Below are positions 9,133 to 18,700 of a stretch of DNA of 64,000 bases, piece by piece (within the stretch, counting starts at the first letter, position 1; each line of letters starts with the position of its first letter). A program made the translations under genes and the position numbers. The notes beneath the pieces are model-generated. The model did no database searches. It worked only from the letters and a program-made list of their open reading frames with translations, and had not been told where the DNA came from. This DNA is from an uncultured Sunxiuqinia sp. (GTDB taxonomy: Bacteria > Bacteroidota > Bacteroidia > Bacteroidales > Prolixibacteraceae), in assembly GCF_963678245.1 (NCBI RefSeq), contig NZ_OY782770.1, positions 868,001 through 932,000 on the forward strand, given 5' to 3'.

Positions 9133-9160
9133 AAAGGAGGGGAATTCCCCTCCTTTTTTT
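9133..9160 (+). terminator. Rho-independent terminator of the Gly/His peptide gene
   Basis: A perfect 24-bp palindrome (9133-9156) with core GGAGGGGAATTCCCCTCC is followed by a T-run to 9160. It starts 12 bp after the stop codon. Confidence 0.92.
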
Positions 9161-9356
9161 ATTCCAAAACAAATAAACTGTTAAAAATAATCTAGCTATT
9201 GACAATGATTACCAAATGGCCCTTCCCATTCTGATCACCAACTACCTACACTCACCCAAAGTGGGTATATAACAGAATGGGCTAACACAGCAAGAATACC
9301 CACTCAAAAAGTTAAGTTTTTTTTGCACTCTCCTTATGCCAACAAAAAATAAATAC

Positions 9357-9364
9357 TATATTTG
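9357..9364 (+). promoter_or_regulatory. Bacteroidota -7 promoter element of tRNA-Met
   Basis: TATATTTG matches the TAnnTTTG consensus of the primary sigma factor in Bacteroidota. It lies 19 bp before the tRNA 5' end. A clear -33 TTTG at the expected spacing is not seen. Confidence 0.5.
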
Positions 9365-9382
9365 CAAGCTCAAAAATAATAC

Positions 9383-9456
9383 GGCGAGGTAGCTCAGCTG
9401 GTTAGAGCGCATGATTCATAATCATGAGGTCGGCGGTTCAAGCCCGCCTCTCGCTA
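9383..9456 (+). tRNA. tRNA-Met (anticodon CAT), integration target
   Basis: A full cloverleaf is readable: acceptor GGCGAGG/TCTCGCT with terminal G-U pairs, D-arm GCTC/GAGC, anticodon stem CATGA/TCATG with loop TTCATAA, T-arm GGCGG-TTCAAGC-CCGCC, discriminator A. CCA is not encoded. The anticodon stem lacks the three G-C pairs of initiators, so this is an elongator tRNA-Met; a lysidine-modified tRNA-Ile2 is the alternative. Its 3' part from the anticodon stem on is duplicated at 29801. Confidence 0.93.
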
Positions 9457-9458
9457 CT
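9411..9458 (+). repeat. Left attachment site (48-bp direct repeat)
   Basis: Positions 9411-9458, spanning the anticodon arm to the tRNA 3' end plus two bases, are repeated without mismatch at 29801-29848. The flanking bases differ (C/T before, A/G after). This is the classic result of tyrosine-recombinase integration into the 3' half of a tRNA gene that keeps the tRNA intact. Confidence 0.92.
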
Positions 9459-9466
9459 AAAAATCA

Positions 9467-9502
9467 AGAGGTTACAAAATTAAAATTTGCAACCTCTTTT
9501 TA
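9467..9502 (+). terminator. Terminator carried at the left end of the element, downstream of tRNA-Met
   Basis: AGAGGTT near 9467-9473 and AACCTCT near 9491-9497 form the stem, extended by CAAA/TTTG with one internal mismatch and followed by TTTT. It sits 11 bp beyond the repeat, inside the element, and replaces the host terminator now displaced to 29852. Confidence 0.7.
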
Positions 9503-9525
9503 TTTGCATGTAATTTGCATGCAAG
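9501..9525 (+). promoter_or_regulatory. Left arm-type integrase site (tandem ATTTGCATGTA)
   Basis: Two tandem copies of ATTTGCATGTA/C give a 25-bp segment that matches 29656-29680 at 24 of 25 positions, in the same orientation. Position near each end fits binding sites for the integrase N-terminal arm-binding domain. The rest of 9526-9849 has no gene; it holds an inverted repeat at 9748-9800. Confidence 0.55.
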
Positions 9526-9747
9526 CATCCAATCCTACATTCTAGCTCATTCTAAATCGAAATTCAATTCTCACCCAGATAATTAAGCATGTTTCACTAA
9601 TAAAATATGCTATTAACGTTAAAGAAGGTTTCTGCCCGAAAATCTGAGTTTTGTTTATTTATCCAATACTATCAATAAGTCAGAATATGAGCCTTTTTCT
9701 CCGCTTAAAAATTTTCTATGAAAGAGTCTGATAATCATTTTTTCTGT

Positions 9748-9800
9748 TTTCTTAAGGATGCTCCACGATTATGTTTAGTTTCAATTGAAACCTTAAGAAA
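9748..9800. repeat. Nested inverted repeats near the left end
   Basis: TTTCTTAAGG (9748-9757) is inverted perfectly at 9791-9800, and a 14-bp perfect palindrome GTTTCAATTGAAAC occupies 9778-9791. Neither strand has a U-tract, so a plain terminator is unlikely. It lies 50 bp past the end of the cargo array and could be a recombination-directionality or regulatory site. Confidence 0.45.
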
Positions 9801-9849
9801 GTGCTAAACACACCACACATATTTAGAAATTTAAACTTGCCTTGGACTA

Positions 9850-10533
9850 TTATACGTTTGAGTTTGGAGAGGGTAAACGCACACCTCCATATATCCCTAC
9901 AACACGCTCATTTATACATCCGTCAATCCATGTTTTATGATTTTCTTTCAATTCAAATGACTTAAAGTTTTGATCTCGCATTGAATTGAATATCATCAAT
10001 AACTCATCAGGTGAAGCAGCAGTACTTCCATAACGTGGCGGACAAAAAAGCTTTTCTCTATGCTCAATTGCCTTATGAATAAACGCACCATATGAATAGC
10101 TGGTATCAACATTGACACTTTCCCCTTCTGGTATCTGAATGGCAAAATGATGATAATAAGGGTTGTCTGGATCTATATATTCCCCCTCCATCTCTTGATC
10201 ATAGAATCCTTGAACATTTCTTCGAGATATAGAGGTCCCAAATGCTGTTCCTGGAGATAACACACGTCCCGAGACAGGACTGTAGATGGGTAAATTAACC
10301 TCTTTACCAAAAATTCCTTTGGTTCTAAGTTTATATTCCATAATCTTATCCCCTTTCTCAATCCAACATGCTTCTCCTGCATATAATATACACGCTTCTC
10401 GATATACTTTGGCCGCCGCATGTAATAACCCTGATAAAGGCATGCCTATTAGTGGCATTACAACAACATTGTTGCTAAATTTTACATTGTCTCTTATATT
10501 TACTAAATAATTATAATCTTTTTCCTGGTTCAT
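9850..10533 (-). CDS. Unknown cargo protein with a possible lipoyl/biotinyl-like segment
   Basis: 227 residues, no signal peptide or membrane segment. Residues about 55-95 (ACWIEKGDKIMEYKLRTKGI... then NLPIYSPVSGRVL) resemble the barrel-sandwich fold of biotinyl/lipoyl and GcvH-like domains, but the lysine in the usual DK or MK turn is not evident. The rest is rich in aromatic and acidic residues and resembles nothing I know. It is the last gene of the minus-strand cargo array, 72 bp after the SecD-like lipoprotein gene. Function unknown; the domain reading is tentative. Confidence 0.6.
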   Translation of the reverse strand: MNQEKDYNYLVNIRDNVKFSNNVVVMPLIGMPLSGLLHAAAKVYREACILYAGEACWIEKGDKIMEYKLRTKGIFGKEVNLPIYSPVSGRVLSPGTAFGTSISRRNVQGFYDQEMEGEYIDPDNPYYHHFAIQIPEGESVNVDTSYSYGAFIHKAIEHREKLFCPPRYGSTAASPDELLMIFNSMRDQNFKSFELKENHKTWIDGCINERVVGIYGGVRLPSPNSNV

Positions 10534-10605
10534 AATGATTTTTCTTATAATGTTTAATTATCATACAAATCTCTTAATGAGACAATTACGTTATTTTATT
10601 TTATC

Positions 10606-11928
10606 CTAAATCTGTTTAATTTCAGTTATTTGAAAATGGACATGCATATTACCTGAATTAATAATATTTGCCAAACTTTTAGCTTCTTCGATACTCTCTA
10701 TACCGGTAATACTTGAACGGCCATTCGGTATTTCATTAATAACATTTGGGTATGAAAGAACATATCCATCAAAAACAATGGCTATAGATTTTCCTATGTT
10801 TTCCTTAGTCATCCTTTGCCAAATTTTTGCTCCTTCACTATTCAGCGTAAATAAAATTTCGGGATTTGAAAAATAACTCTCAATATCAAAGTGTGCTTTG
10901 GTAATTGAGCTACCTTCTAATGGAGCTAGCCCATTCTCTTTTGTAATACGTAACGCAATTAATCTAAAATAATTACCTTCTGAATCCACAGCATTTGCCG
11001 TCCATCGAAATGACAAATCTTTCGGAAAAATACCTTCTACCTGTGCCTGTTTTAAATATTTATCAACTTGTGCAGTGTCTTTTATATGGGCAAGCCCCAC
11101 TGCAGGACCTGGTAATAACTGACCTGTTTGATCCGCACTCGGATTTAAAACGGCAAAAAGAGGATACTGTTTTTGAAAATCTTCCAGATTATCAATGCCA
11201 GAAGTTGTATCTGCGTCCATCTCTGCAAGCAATGAATTTTCTTCGTTCGTAATAATTTTTTCACCCAACGAATCTTCTGCATTTACATCAATAGATTCTA
11301 TTTTTATCGCTAACGATTTCAACTCTTTAATCTTTTCATTGGCCTGAAGCAAATAAGGATAAACTTCTGAATTTTCATAAGTTTCCCAGAATTCTAGCGA
11401 GCCAGGTTTTCTTAAAAAACGTATTAATTCTTCATTGTCTGCTATTGCTCCCGGAACCTCAATATAAAATCGACAATTAACCTTTCCCTTCTTAATGCGA
11501 GCGTCTTCAATACCAAAATTTTTAATTCGTTTGCTAATTACATCGAGCATATTTTCAATTTCTTCGGAAACCTTGTAATCAATAGATTGTAGAACCTCCG
11601 CATTTGTTGAACTAAAAGTTATATGTTCTTTTATATCCATGGTATTAAAGATGACCGATAATTTTGCATTAGAATCTATTTCTTCGAATGCTTTGCCAAA
11701 ATATTTTATTAAATCCTTTTTGTTTTCATTTTGAAATTGTTTCGTCTTTAACAGAGCGACATTAAAAATCGTGTCTTTGTTATAATTTGATAAATATCTA
11801 ATTAGTTCGGCCACCTGTACCTCACATGTTAATTGAGTAAAAGGTTCTGCCTTTTCAGGCGAGCCACATCCCCAAAAAACTAATGGTAATAAAATTAATA
11901 ATAAAGGAATCAGATTTTGTTTTCTCAT
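10606..11928 (-). CDS. SecD periplasmic-domain lipoprotein (stand-alone)
   Basis: 440 residues with a lipoprotein signal (LVFWGC, Cys21). The body closely follows the periplasmic P1 region of Bacteroidota SecDF: YLSNYNKDTIFNVALL, then EEIDSNAKLSVIF, RIKNFGIEDARI, FYIEVPGA, GSLEFWETYE, and late in the protein FTLNSEGAKIWQRMTKENIG, AIVFDGYVLSYPNV and NIINSGNM. The transmembrane segments and SecF half are absent, and no transmembrane helix remains. A cell must also carry a normal SecDF, so this is a domesticated soluble copy anchored by lipid. Position in the caspase array suggests a periplasmic partner or decoy of the Sec machinery. Confidence 0.85.
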   Translation of the reverse strand: MRKQNLIPLLLILLPLVFWGCGSPEKAEPFTQLTCEVQVAELIRYLSNYNKDTIFNVALLKTKQFQNENKKDLIKYFGKAFEEIDSNAKLSVIFNTMDIKEHITFSSTNAEVLQSIDYKVSEEIENMLDVISKRIKNFGIEDARIKKGKVNCRFYIEVPGAIADNEELIRFLRKPGSLEFWETYENSEVYPYLLQANEKIKELKSLAIKIESIDVNAEDSLGEKIITNEENSLLAEMDADTTSGIDNLEDFQKQYPLFAVLNPSADQTGQLLPGPAVGLAHIKDTAQVDKYLKQAQVEGIFPKDLSFRWTANAVDSEGNYFRLIALRITKENGLAPLEGSSITKAHFDIESYFSNPEILFTLNSEGAKIWQRMTKENIGKSIAIVFDGYVLSYPNVINEIPNGRSSITGIESIEEAKSLANIINSGNMHVHFQITEIKQI

Positions 11929-12093
11929 AGTTTTTGTTTTTTATCATTTAAATTCAATTCACTCCTCCCATTTTTTTATTTCAGGCTTCCTTCTTTGCTC
12001 TCGAAATCAGACTCAATAAGAAACTAGACAGTCAGTTAGTTCATGATTGTTAGTTACCATGATTCATTATAAACCATTCATTGTTTATTTATA

Positions 12094-14178
12094 TTATTTA
12101 CTATATTTCCCTTGTGCATAAGAAACTACAATACTACTATTAGGTGTTTTACCATTACTTGGAAAATCCCAGAAATAAATACTATTGGGTAATCCATCTT
12201 CAAATACTATTTTCACCCAGCCCTCGCTACCGATTAAGCCTGAAAAACGATAATTTGCTTTTATAATTACAGGCCTTCCTTTTTTATCCGTGGAAAGTAC
12301 TGATACTCCTGATATGCTCCCACGAATGTATCGATTAATCATCCATGTTTTTGCCTGGTCAGCAACGAGATCATTTATTAGCTTTGCGAAATCCTGAGGG
12401 CCAGTTGGTCCTCCATATTTTTTTACTGTTTCATAGATACCATCTTCTTGCATACGAATTGCAGGTTTATTTAGTGCAAACAACTTCAGATTTTCTTCAA
12501 ATCGCCGTAAGGCCTTACTATCACATGAGTTTAATTTAAATATTCGTGCCATGTCCATTATTAATCCCTGGGCTTTATGGTATAAATCCACTGAATTTCC
12601 CATGTAATTATCATCAGATAACATTTCAATCCAATTTCGAAGTCCATTACCTTCGTTATTTCTTTCTAGTTCAAGTTTTGCATTGTATAAATCTGGACGT
12701 GCATATAACCCTGTCCAATCCCATTCCCAATCTATACATTCTCTACTTTTTTCAATACCTGTATAAAAGTCTTCGGTAATCAAAAATTCACTGCAAACTA
12801 GCTCCATTATACGTACTTTGTCATCTGGTAAATAATTTGGGCATTGTTCACCATAGGCTCTTAAATATTGCTCCATAACTCCAAGAAAGAATACGTCTTC
12901 ACGACCTATTTCAATATTTTCGAAATGCCCCCTGTATATGTTATCAAAAAGCTCTGCATTATATAACCCATCAGTATTAAAATCTGATTTTGATGCAGAA
13001 ACAAAAGCATTTTGCCTAACCCTATTATTATATTCGATAATATCCTTTTCCCGTTTTTGTAATAGTTGATTAGCTTCCTGAACCTCAAGTAGATCATTCG
13101 AAACATTTGAAATATACTTATTTTTAAAACCGTCAAGCTGTTTAAGCTCATTGAGCCCATTAATTTTAGTTTCTATTTTTGTACGATTAATACTTAAAAG
13201 ATTGGAGACTTTAGAATTCAAAAGCGTATAGTAAGTATCAACATCGGAGTTTCCTTTGTAGTCACTGAGTTTTTTATCAATTACCGGGATTGATGAATTT
13301 ATCGTTTCGAGATCGACCAATTCATTCCCATAAGCGGATAATTTCTTTTGTTCACCTGAAACTATAACTTTTAGGACTCTATTTATTTTTTCCTGCGTTG
13401 TATTCTTATATTCATTTTTTGCACCATTACTGGCTGCATAGAGCATATCCTGGCTATTTCGGCGAAGTCGTTCAATAGTAGCAAGCGATTCCTCTTCATT
13501 TGCCAGTTGTTCAATTTCTCTGGCGTACACCTTAAGTTCCTTGTCAGCTAGTTCCTCCTTACTTTTCGCAATAAGATTCTTTAGGTTATTTAATTCATCG
13601 GCAGGTAAATATGAGAATTCCTTCGTTAATTTTATTTCCCAGTTTTTAAGTGTTTGAAAATTAGTTGTTGGCGATGACCTCTTTAAATCCTCTTCCAATA
13701 ATTTGTACTCATAACGCAAAGCTTCTACATTGGACTGAGGAATCAATACCAGAGTGTTATCCATGTTTTTACTGTTAAGTAAATAGTTATTCCCTGTTGA
13801 CTGATTAAACTCATTTAACCATTTATCACTTTGAGAAATGTTAAATATCGTTTTATTCGGGTTTTCCTTTTGGAAAATTACACTCGTTATAATTGCACCT
13901 CCAATATAACCGATAATTCCCCATGGTGCTGCATTTTCGAAGCCGGTATATGTTTTTCCATTTAAAGTAGTTTCATTGGTATATCCATATAAGCCACCAG
14001 ATATTAATCCAATTCCTTTGACTAATTTTTTTGCTCCTTTATGATCAATGTAATTCCATTCGGGAGTAACTTTCATTGCCCCATAGTCCAAATCTTCGTG
14101 TTGGCTAACTGTTGCTTTATATGTTGAACATGAAGAAAGGATTATGAATGAAATAAGAATCGATGTAATTTTTTTCAT
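12094..14178 (-). CDS. Large coiled-coil lipoprotein, function unknown
   Basis: 694 residues. The signal MKKITSILISFIILSSC gives a lipidated Cys17. A short glycine-rich hydrophobic patch near residues 85-100 (WGIIGYIGGAIITSVIF) may contact the membrane. From about 150 to 390 the protein is rich in Glu, Lys, Leu and Asn, with heptad-like character, so an extended helical region is likely. The C-terminal 200 residues are more globular, rich in Trp and Tyr. No family is recognised. It lies between the 245-residue lipoprotein and the SecD-like lipoprotein genes, all on the minus strand. An envelope scaffold or sensor is a guess. Confidence 0.65.
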   Translation of the reverse strand: MKKITSILISFIILSSCSTYKATVSQHEDLDYGAMKVTPEWNYIDHKGAKKLVKGIGLISGGLYGYTNETTLNGKTYTGFENAAPWGIIGYIGGAIITSVIFQKENPNKTIFNISQSDKWLNEFNQSTGNNYLLNSKNMDNTLVLIPQSNVEALRYEYKLLEEDLKRSSPTTNFQTLKNWEIKLTKEFSYLPADELNNLKNLIAKSKEELADKELKVYAREIEQLANEEESLATIERLRRNSQDMLYAASNGAKNEYKNTTQEKINRVLKVIVSGEQKKLSAYGNELVDLETINSSIPVIDKKLSDYKGNSDVDTYYTLLNSKVSNLLSINRTKIETKINGLNELKQLDGFKNKYISNVSNDLLEVQEANQLLQKREKDIIEYNNRVRQNAFVSASKSDFNTDGLYNAELFDNIYRGHFENIEIGREDVFFLGVMEQYLRAYGEQCPNYLPDDKVRIMELVCSEFLITEDFYTGIEKSRECIDWEWDWTGLYARPDLYNAKLELERNNEGNGLRNWIEMLSDDNYMGNSVDLYHKAQGLIMDMARIFKLNSCDSKALRRFEENLKLFALNKPAIRMQEDGIYETVKKYGGPTGPQDFAKLINDLVADQAKTWMINRYIRGSISGVSVLSTDKKGRPVIIKANYRFSGLIGSEGWVKIVFEDGLPNSIYFWDFPSNGKTPNSSIVVSYAQGKYSK

Positions 14179-14287
14179 GAGTATATTTTTAATGGTTTTA
14201 TACTAGTTTGATTTTAAAATTCTTCTTTGAAAAGACTTAATACGTTTTGATTGAATTCTATTCTGAGCAAATTAAACGGGCATCATT

Positions 14288-15016
14288 TCATTTTGGGTTA
14301 TACAGTGAACTCAAGTCCTTTGGGAAATGTTTCTTGCGTTTATCTTCAATTAAGTTTAATTTCTTTTTTAAATAATATAGACCTCTCCAACGGCAACTGC
14401 CATCAAATATCATTACTAATCCAGCTCTGTGAAAAATTGTATAAGTATCGGTAGTAGTACAGCCTGATGAATTCATATAATTGAGTTCAATTTCAAAATG
14501 TCGGATGGCTTCAACATCATCCTTGCTAAGAATTTTCTCTTTATCCTTATACTCTACAAAGTATTTATCGGATTCTCGCCTGATTTTCATTTCTTCAGTT
14601 GAATAATGAAAGCATCCACGTGAGGAAAAATCAATGGAAAAAGACTCTCCATCTTGCAATCGATTAATAATTGGATTGTAAGTCTCCAATTCATGGTTTA
14701 TATAATCAACAAATAAATCAACATAATATTTTTTCCCTTTTTTAATCTTTACATGAACACCCTCGGTCTTATTAAATATTGATGTGTATTCAATTCTATA
14801 ATTACCTGACCTTAGACTATCTATCACATGCCTGTTTCTTTGCACCGGGTTTATTATTCTGATTAAACTGTCATTTCTGTACAGTTTTAATTCTCTAACA
14901 GAAGCAGAACTACGTTCCGATCGACTATCTTTAATGTTCACTTGTATCGAACTTGGAGTACAACCGACCACTAGTGATAAAAGCGCTAAAGACATTATGA
15001 TTATTGTGTTTTTCAT
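14288..15016 (-). CDS. Small lipoprotein, function unknown
   Basis: 242 residues from the ATG at 15016; an upstream TTG start at 15025 is less likely. The signal ends at LVVGC (Cys19). After a serine/arginine-rich stretch, residues 40-110 read as a beta-sandwich of the PEGA or carboxypeptidase-regulatory kind (RVIDSLRSGNYRIEYTS... then KIKKGKKYYVDLFV). The C-terminal half contains two Cys-rich strands (SSGCTTTDTY and DGSCRWRG). It was not assigned to a family. It belongs to the minus-strand cargo array between a membrane protein and the coiled-coil lipoprotein. Confidence 0.62.
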   Translation of the reverse strand: MKNTIIIMSLALLSLVVGCTPSSIQVNIKDSRSERSSASVRELKLYRNDSLIRIINPVQRNRHVIDSLRSGNYRIEYTSIFNKTEGVHVKIKKGKKYYVDLFVDYINHELETYNPIINRLQDGESFSIDFSSRGCFHYSTEEMKIRRESDKYFVEYKDKEKILSKDDVEAIRHFEIELNYMNSSGCTTTDTYTIFHRAGLVMIFDGSCRWRGLYYLKKKLNLIEDKRKKHFPKDLSSLYNPK

Positions 15017-15090
15017 TGTAATCAAATTGTTGGTGGATTTATTAAAGGTAATTTGAGCTACTAAGCCTTTAAATTCTTATTGCCAACCAC

Positions 15091-15630
15091 TTACACTTTT
15101 CGGTCATAGTTCTTCTCCTTCATGAAAAATAAAGAGGCCATTCGGATTAACGATGTCCAACCTTCGCAGGTTAGTCTCCAAAGAATATTTCCAATTGTAA
15201 GCAATCCAAAACCTTCCAATACTAAATGTTCTGCTCCTTCATCAACAATGCCACTGTAAATTAAAGCACTACTTATGGCAACAATTGCTATAATACCAAG
15301 TACATAAATGATTGGAACAACGGTTAATGATATCATCCTTTTAAATGACATGTATTCTGCGAATACTGATGAAGACTTTTGTTGTTCAGCACTGTTTGGG
15401 CTGATGACCGGCGATTGATTAATGTTTTTGGGATCTTCTTTTATTTGTTTGCTATATAATACACTGAAGAATATTAATAGCCCAATTAGAAAAAAGATAC
15501 CAAGAACCATACGCATGTTATCAACAGAAGACCCAAGGATAACTACGTATTTTATCACAATAATTACTTTTTCAATAAGAGATAAAACTGTGCCAATTAG
15601 TGCAATTAATATTGCGTGTTTCATTTTCAT
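15091..15630 (-). CDS. Four-segment membrane protein, function unknown
   Basis: About 179 residues with hydrophobic segments near 4-22, 34-54, 98-122 and 133-160, and a hydrophilic middle loop rich in Asn, Ser and Lys. Probably an inner-membrane protein with a short basic tail. No motif. It is one of two small membrane proteins flanking the caspase gene (the other is at 19749) and could anchor or gate a complex in the envelope. The call rests on reading frame and membrane pattern. Confidence 0.58.
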   Translation of the reverse strand: MKMKHAILIALIGTVLSLIEKVIIVIKYVVILGSSVDNMRMVLGIFFLIGLLIFFSVLYSKQIKEDPKNINQSPVISPNSAEQQKSSSVFAEYMSFKRMISLTVVPIIYVLGIIAIVAISSALIYSGIVDEGAEHLVLEGFGLLTIGNILWRLTCEGWTSLIRMASLFFMKEKNYDRKV

Positions 15631-15777
15631 AATCATTAAATTTTAGTAATATAGTTTTAATGATTAATGGAAAAACACAAGAAAAGTCAACCGGGGAAAA
15701 TGAAAAATAAAGTTATTCAGAAATCATTGTTCAATTACTACTATTCTAATTTATTAGAAAGATAGAACAAATGCATA

Positions 15778-18700
15778 CTATTTGCGAAGTCTAAGTAAAG
15801 CCTCATCAATTATTCGTTGTGCCAATTTTTTTAAATCACTTTTAGGTCCCGATTGTTCAAATCGATCTATTATCCGGTTGTTTTTACTCATATATACGTA
15901 AATGGTAATATTTTCGTCATTTGCCAAGTAATTACCGCTAAGTTTAATGCTTTCAGAAGATCTGTTATTGGCAAAGTAAATAAATGGACTGTCAAGATTT
16001 TCATTCGCTATTCTATTTAACTCGTCATTAACTACTTTACTAAAATCTATTTGATCAACAGGTACATTTTTATATAAAAAATTTGCTGTTTCAAAGGTGG
16101 GTTTCTCTTTTGGAAGGGTAATTTTGCTACGTACTTCATCATCAACAACCCCGATTTTAAAGTTAGTAGAACTTAGTAATTGCGGTTGCTGACGAAATCC
16201 TCTGGCCTTTAAATTATCATCAAAAATATTATCAACGATATCTTTAGCAACTTCAAACCATCGACTAACGCTTAGTAGGTTATCAGCATCAAGAATGTTT
16301 GGATTCTCCTTTAGAGGTTTTAATAAGGCATATGTCAGTATTCCCTGATTATATGTGTTCATTTCATAGGCACTCTGAGTGCTTGCACTGGCAGACAAAA
16401 TGAAAAGACCTGCATTGTCATTTAATTTATCGAGTTCTTTTCTATAATGGGCATATTCGTCATCTCGTGCAGCCATATATTGTTGATCAGCATCCCCTAT
16501 TTTTATAATATTTTTAATGGCCTGACCACTATTGCATGCGTCCAGTATAAGTACACGGTTATGTGCCTTAATATTGGCTGGCTGTATCCAATCGAAAAGT
16601 TCTTTGGTGGAAATTCCAACGGTCTCCAGGCGGCTGTTAACAGAAGCATCTGCAGTTAAAAAATAAAACTGTTGGTCATTTTTATTTACTTCTCCATGAC
16701 CAGCAAAAAAGATTAATAGAACATCGTTACTTTTAGCAGTTTTACCGATTTTCGTAAAGGTATCTTTTATCGATTTTTTATCAGGAAAAGCAGATCTGTC
16801 TGCATCTGTCTGTAGTAAATATAAATGAACTCTATCAAAACCATCGTAACTAAATAATTTAGATGAGGAAGATTCCAGAATCGCTGAAATTTTTTTAGCA
16901 TCTTTAGCTGGATAGCGCAAATCAAGTTCTTCTCCTTTATAATCGCTTACACCTACTACCACTGCATAAATTTCAGGTGGTTCCTTTTTAAGATTGTTAT
17001 TCTCACTTGGTGCTTTTGCCCCTCTGGATATTATGGCATTATCTGCAGTATAAGCTTTCACGCTAACGGTATTCTTTTCGCCTGGCAAAAAATAAGGTTC
17101 AACTTCACTGGCTGGTACTTGTAACAGAAATCCTCCGTCTTGTTTTATTAATTGCCCTGCAGGATAACGCTTAACTTCCAGATTATTTACATAAAGTACA
17201 CTTTCTCCCAGTCCTCCCCTCCTGGGTTTAATGCTAAAACTATAATTATCGTTATTGGTTTCCAGATTTTCAACTTCTGGAATAAGATTACACAAATCAA
17301 GGTCTTCTAATTTGGGTGAATTAATGGATTCGCCCTTCATAATTCGTTCAGCCAGGTTAGGAACCCACAATTGATCTTTTACTTGTTCAAGTTTGATTAT
17401 CTCTAAACCACAGGTAAAGTATAAAGACTTACGAGCATTTTCGGTGCCATCGAAGCGGTAGTGTTGGTCATAAACAATATAATTAATTGAATCAAGAACT
17501 CTTAAAGTAAATAAGTCGTTATCATTTTCAATATCGTTAATTTTTGCACTGTAATCATCATCATATATGAACAATTTCTCTTCAGTTGCAGTGCCGGCAT
17601 ACACTCGAATTAAACTGCCTGAATTGGCATTCCAAATGTTCGTTTTATTATCGCCTACTGCAATTACTTTCCCTCCATCTGAACTAAAGAAAACATCATA
17701 GATGTATTTAGAACGACCTTCAAGGGCGTGAATCAATTCTCCCGTTTCAGTATCCCAAATTCTTACTTCATTATCATCAGATGCTGTCACAACTCTATTA
17801 CCCTCTGGGCTAAAGTTGGCTGCATTTACTAATTTAGAGTTAACATTTAAACGATGTATTAACTTTCCGGTATTAGCATCCAGAATTTTAGCAGACTTTT
17901 TTTGATTTGATGTCACAATTTTCTTTCCATCAGGGCTAAAGTTTACTCCCTCTGAACTATATGCAATATCTTCCAGGTTATAAAGACATTTTCCTGTTTC
18001 GGCATCCCAAACTCTAATTTTATATAAAGGTGAGGATGTAAATAACCAAGGTCTGAATATTTCATCCCAAACGTCATGTCCACGAATTGCTTCTATAGGG
18101 GAAAAACCATCATAAATCGTAGATCTTGAAAAAGAAGCTGTTACAATTTTTTTTCCATCTAAAGTAAAATAAGCATAATTCCCCCCCCTTGAATGGCATT
18201 TAAGAATCTGGAGTACTTCTCCTGTTTCGACATTCCAAGTTCTTACTGTGTTATCGGTTGCTCCCGTTATTATTTTATTCCCATCTGGACTATATCCTGC
18301 AGAAGTTACTTGATCAACATGCCCATTTAATGAACGAATTAATTTCCCTGTCTTAACTTCATAAACTCTAACTGTATTGCCAACTAGCGCTAAAATTTCT
18401 TTACCATCTGGTTTTTCGTCTGATAAGAATCCTTCTAACACATGCATTAACTCCCCCGTTTGGGCTTCAAAAACCTTAATCTTATCTCCGGATCGCTTTA
18501 ATACATGTTTTTCATCAAAGGTGAAAAAATGAGAGGATGGCTTTTCATCAGGAGTATCTTTTAAAAGATTTATTTTCCCGGTTTCGACATCGAAAACTGC
18601 TAACTTATTATTCCATAGATTGATTCCAATTCTATTTCCATTTGCACTTAAACCTATACTTTTTATTTTTTCGAATTTTTCATCCAGAGTACTAAGAAGT

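Noticed and set aside
8877-9134. Minus-strand frame rich in His, Val and Asp opposite the Gly/His peptide gene
   Set aside because: It is the antisense of the repeat; periodicity comes from the peptide gene on the plus strand.
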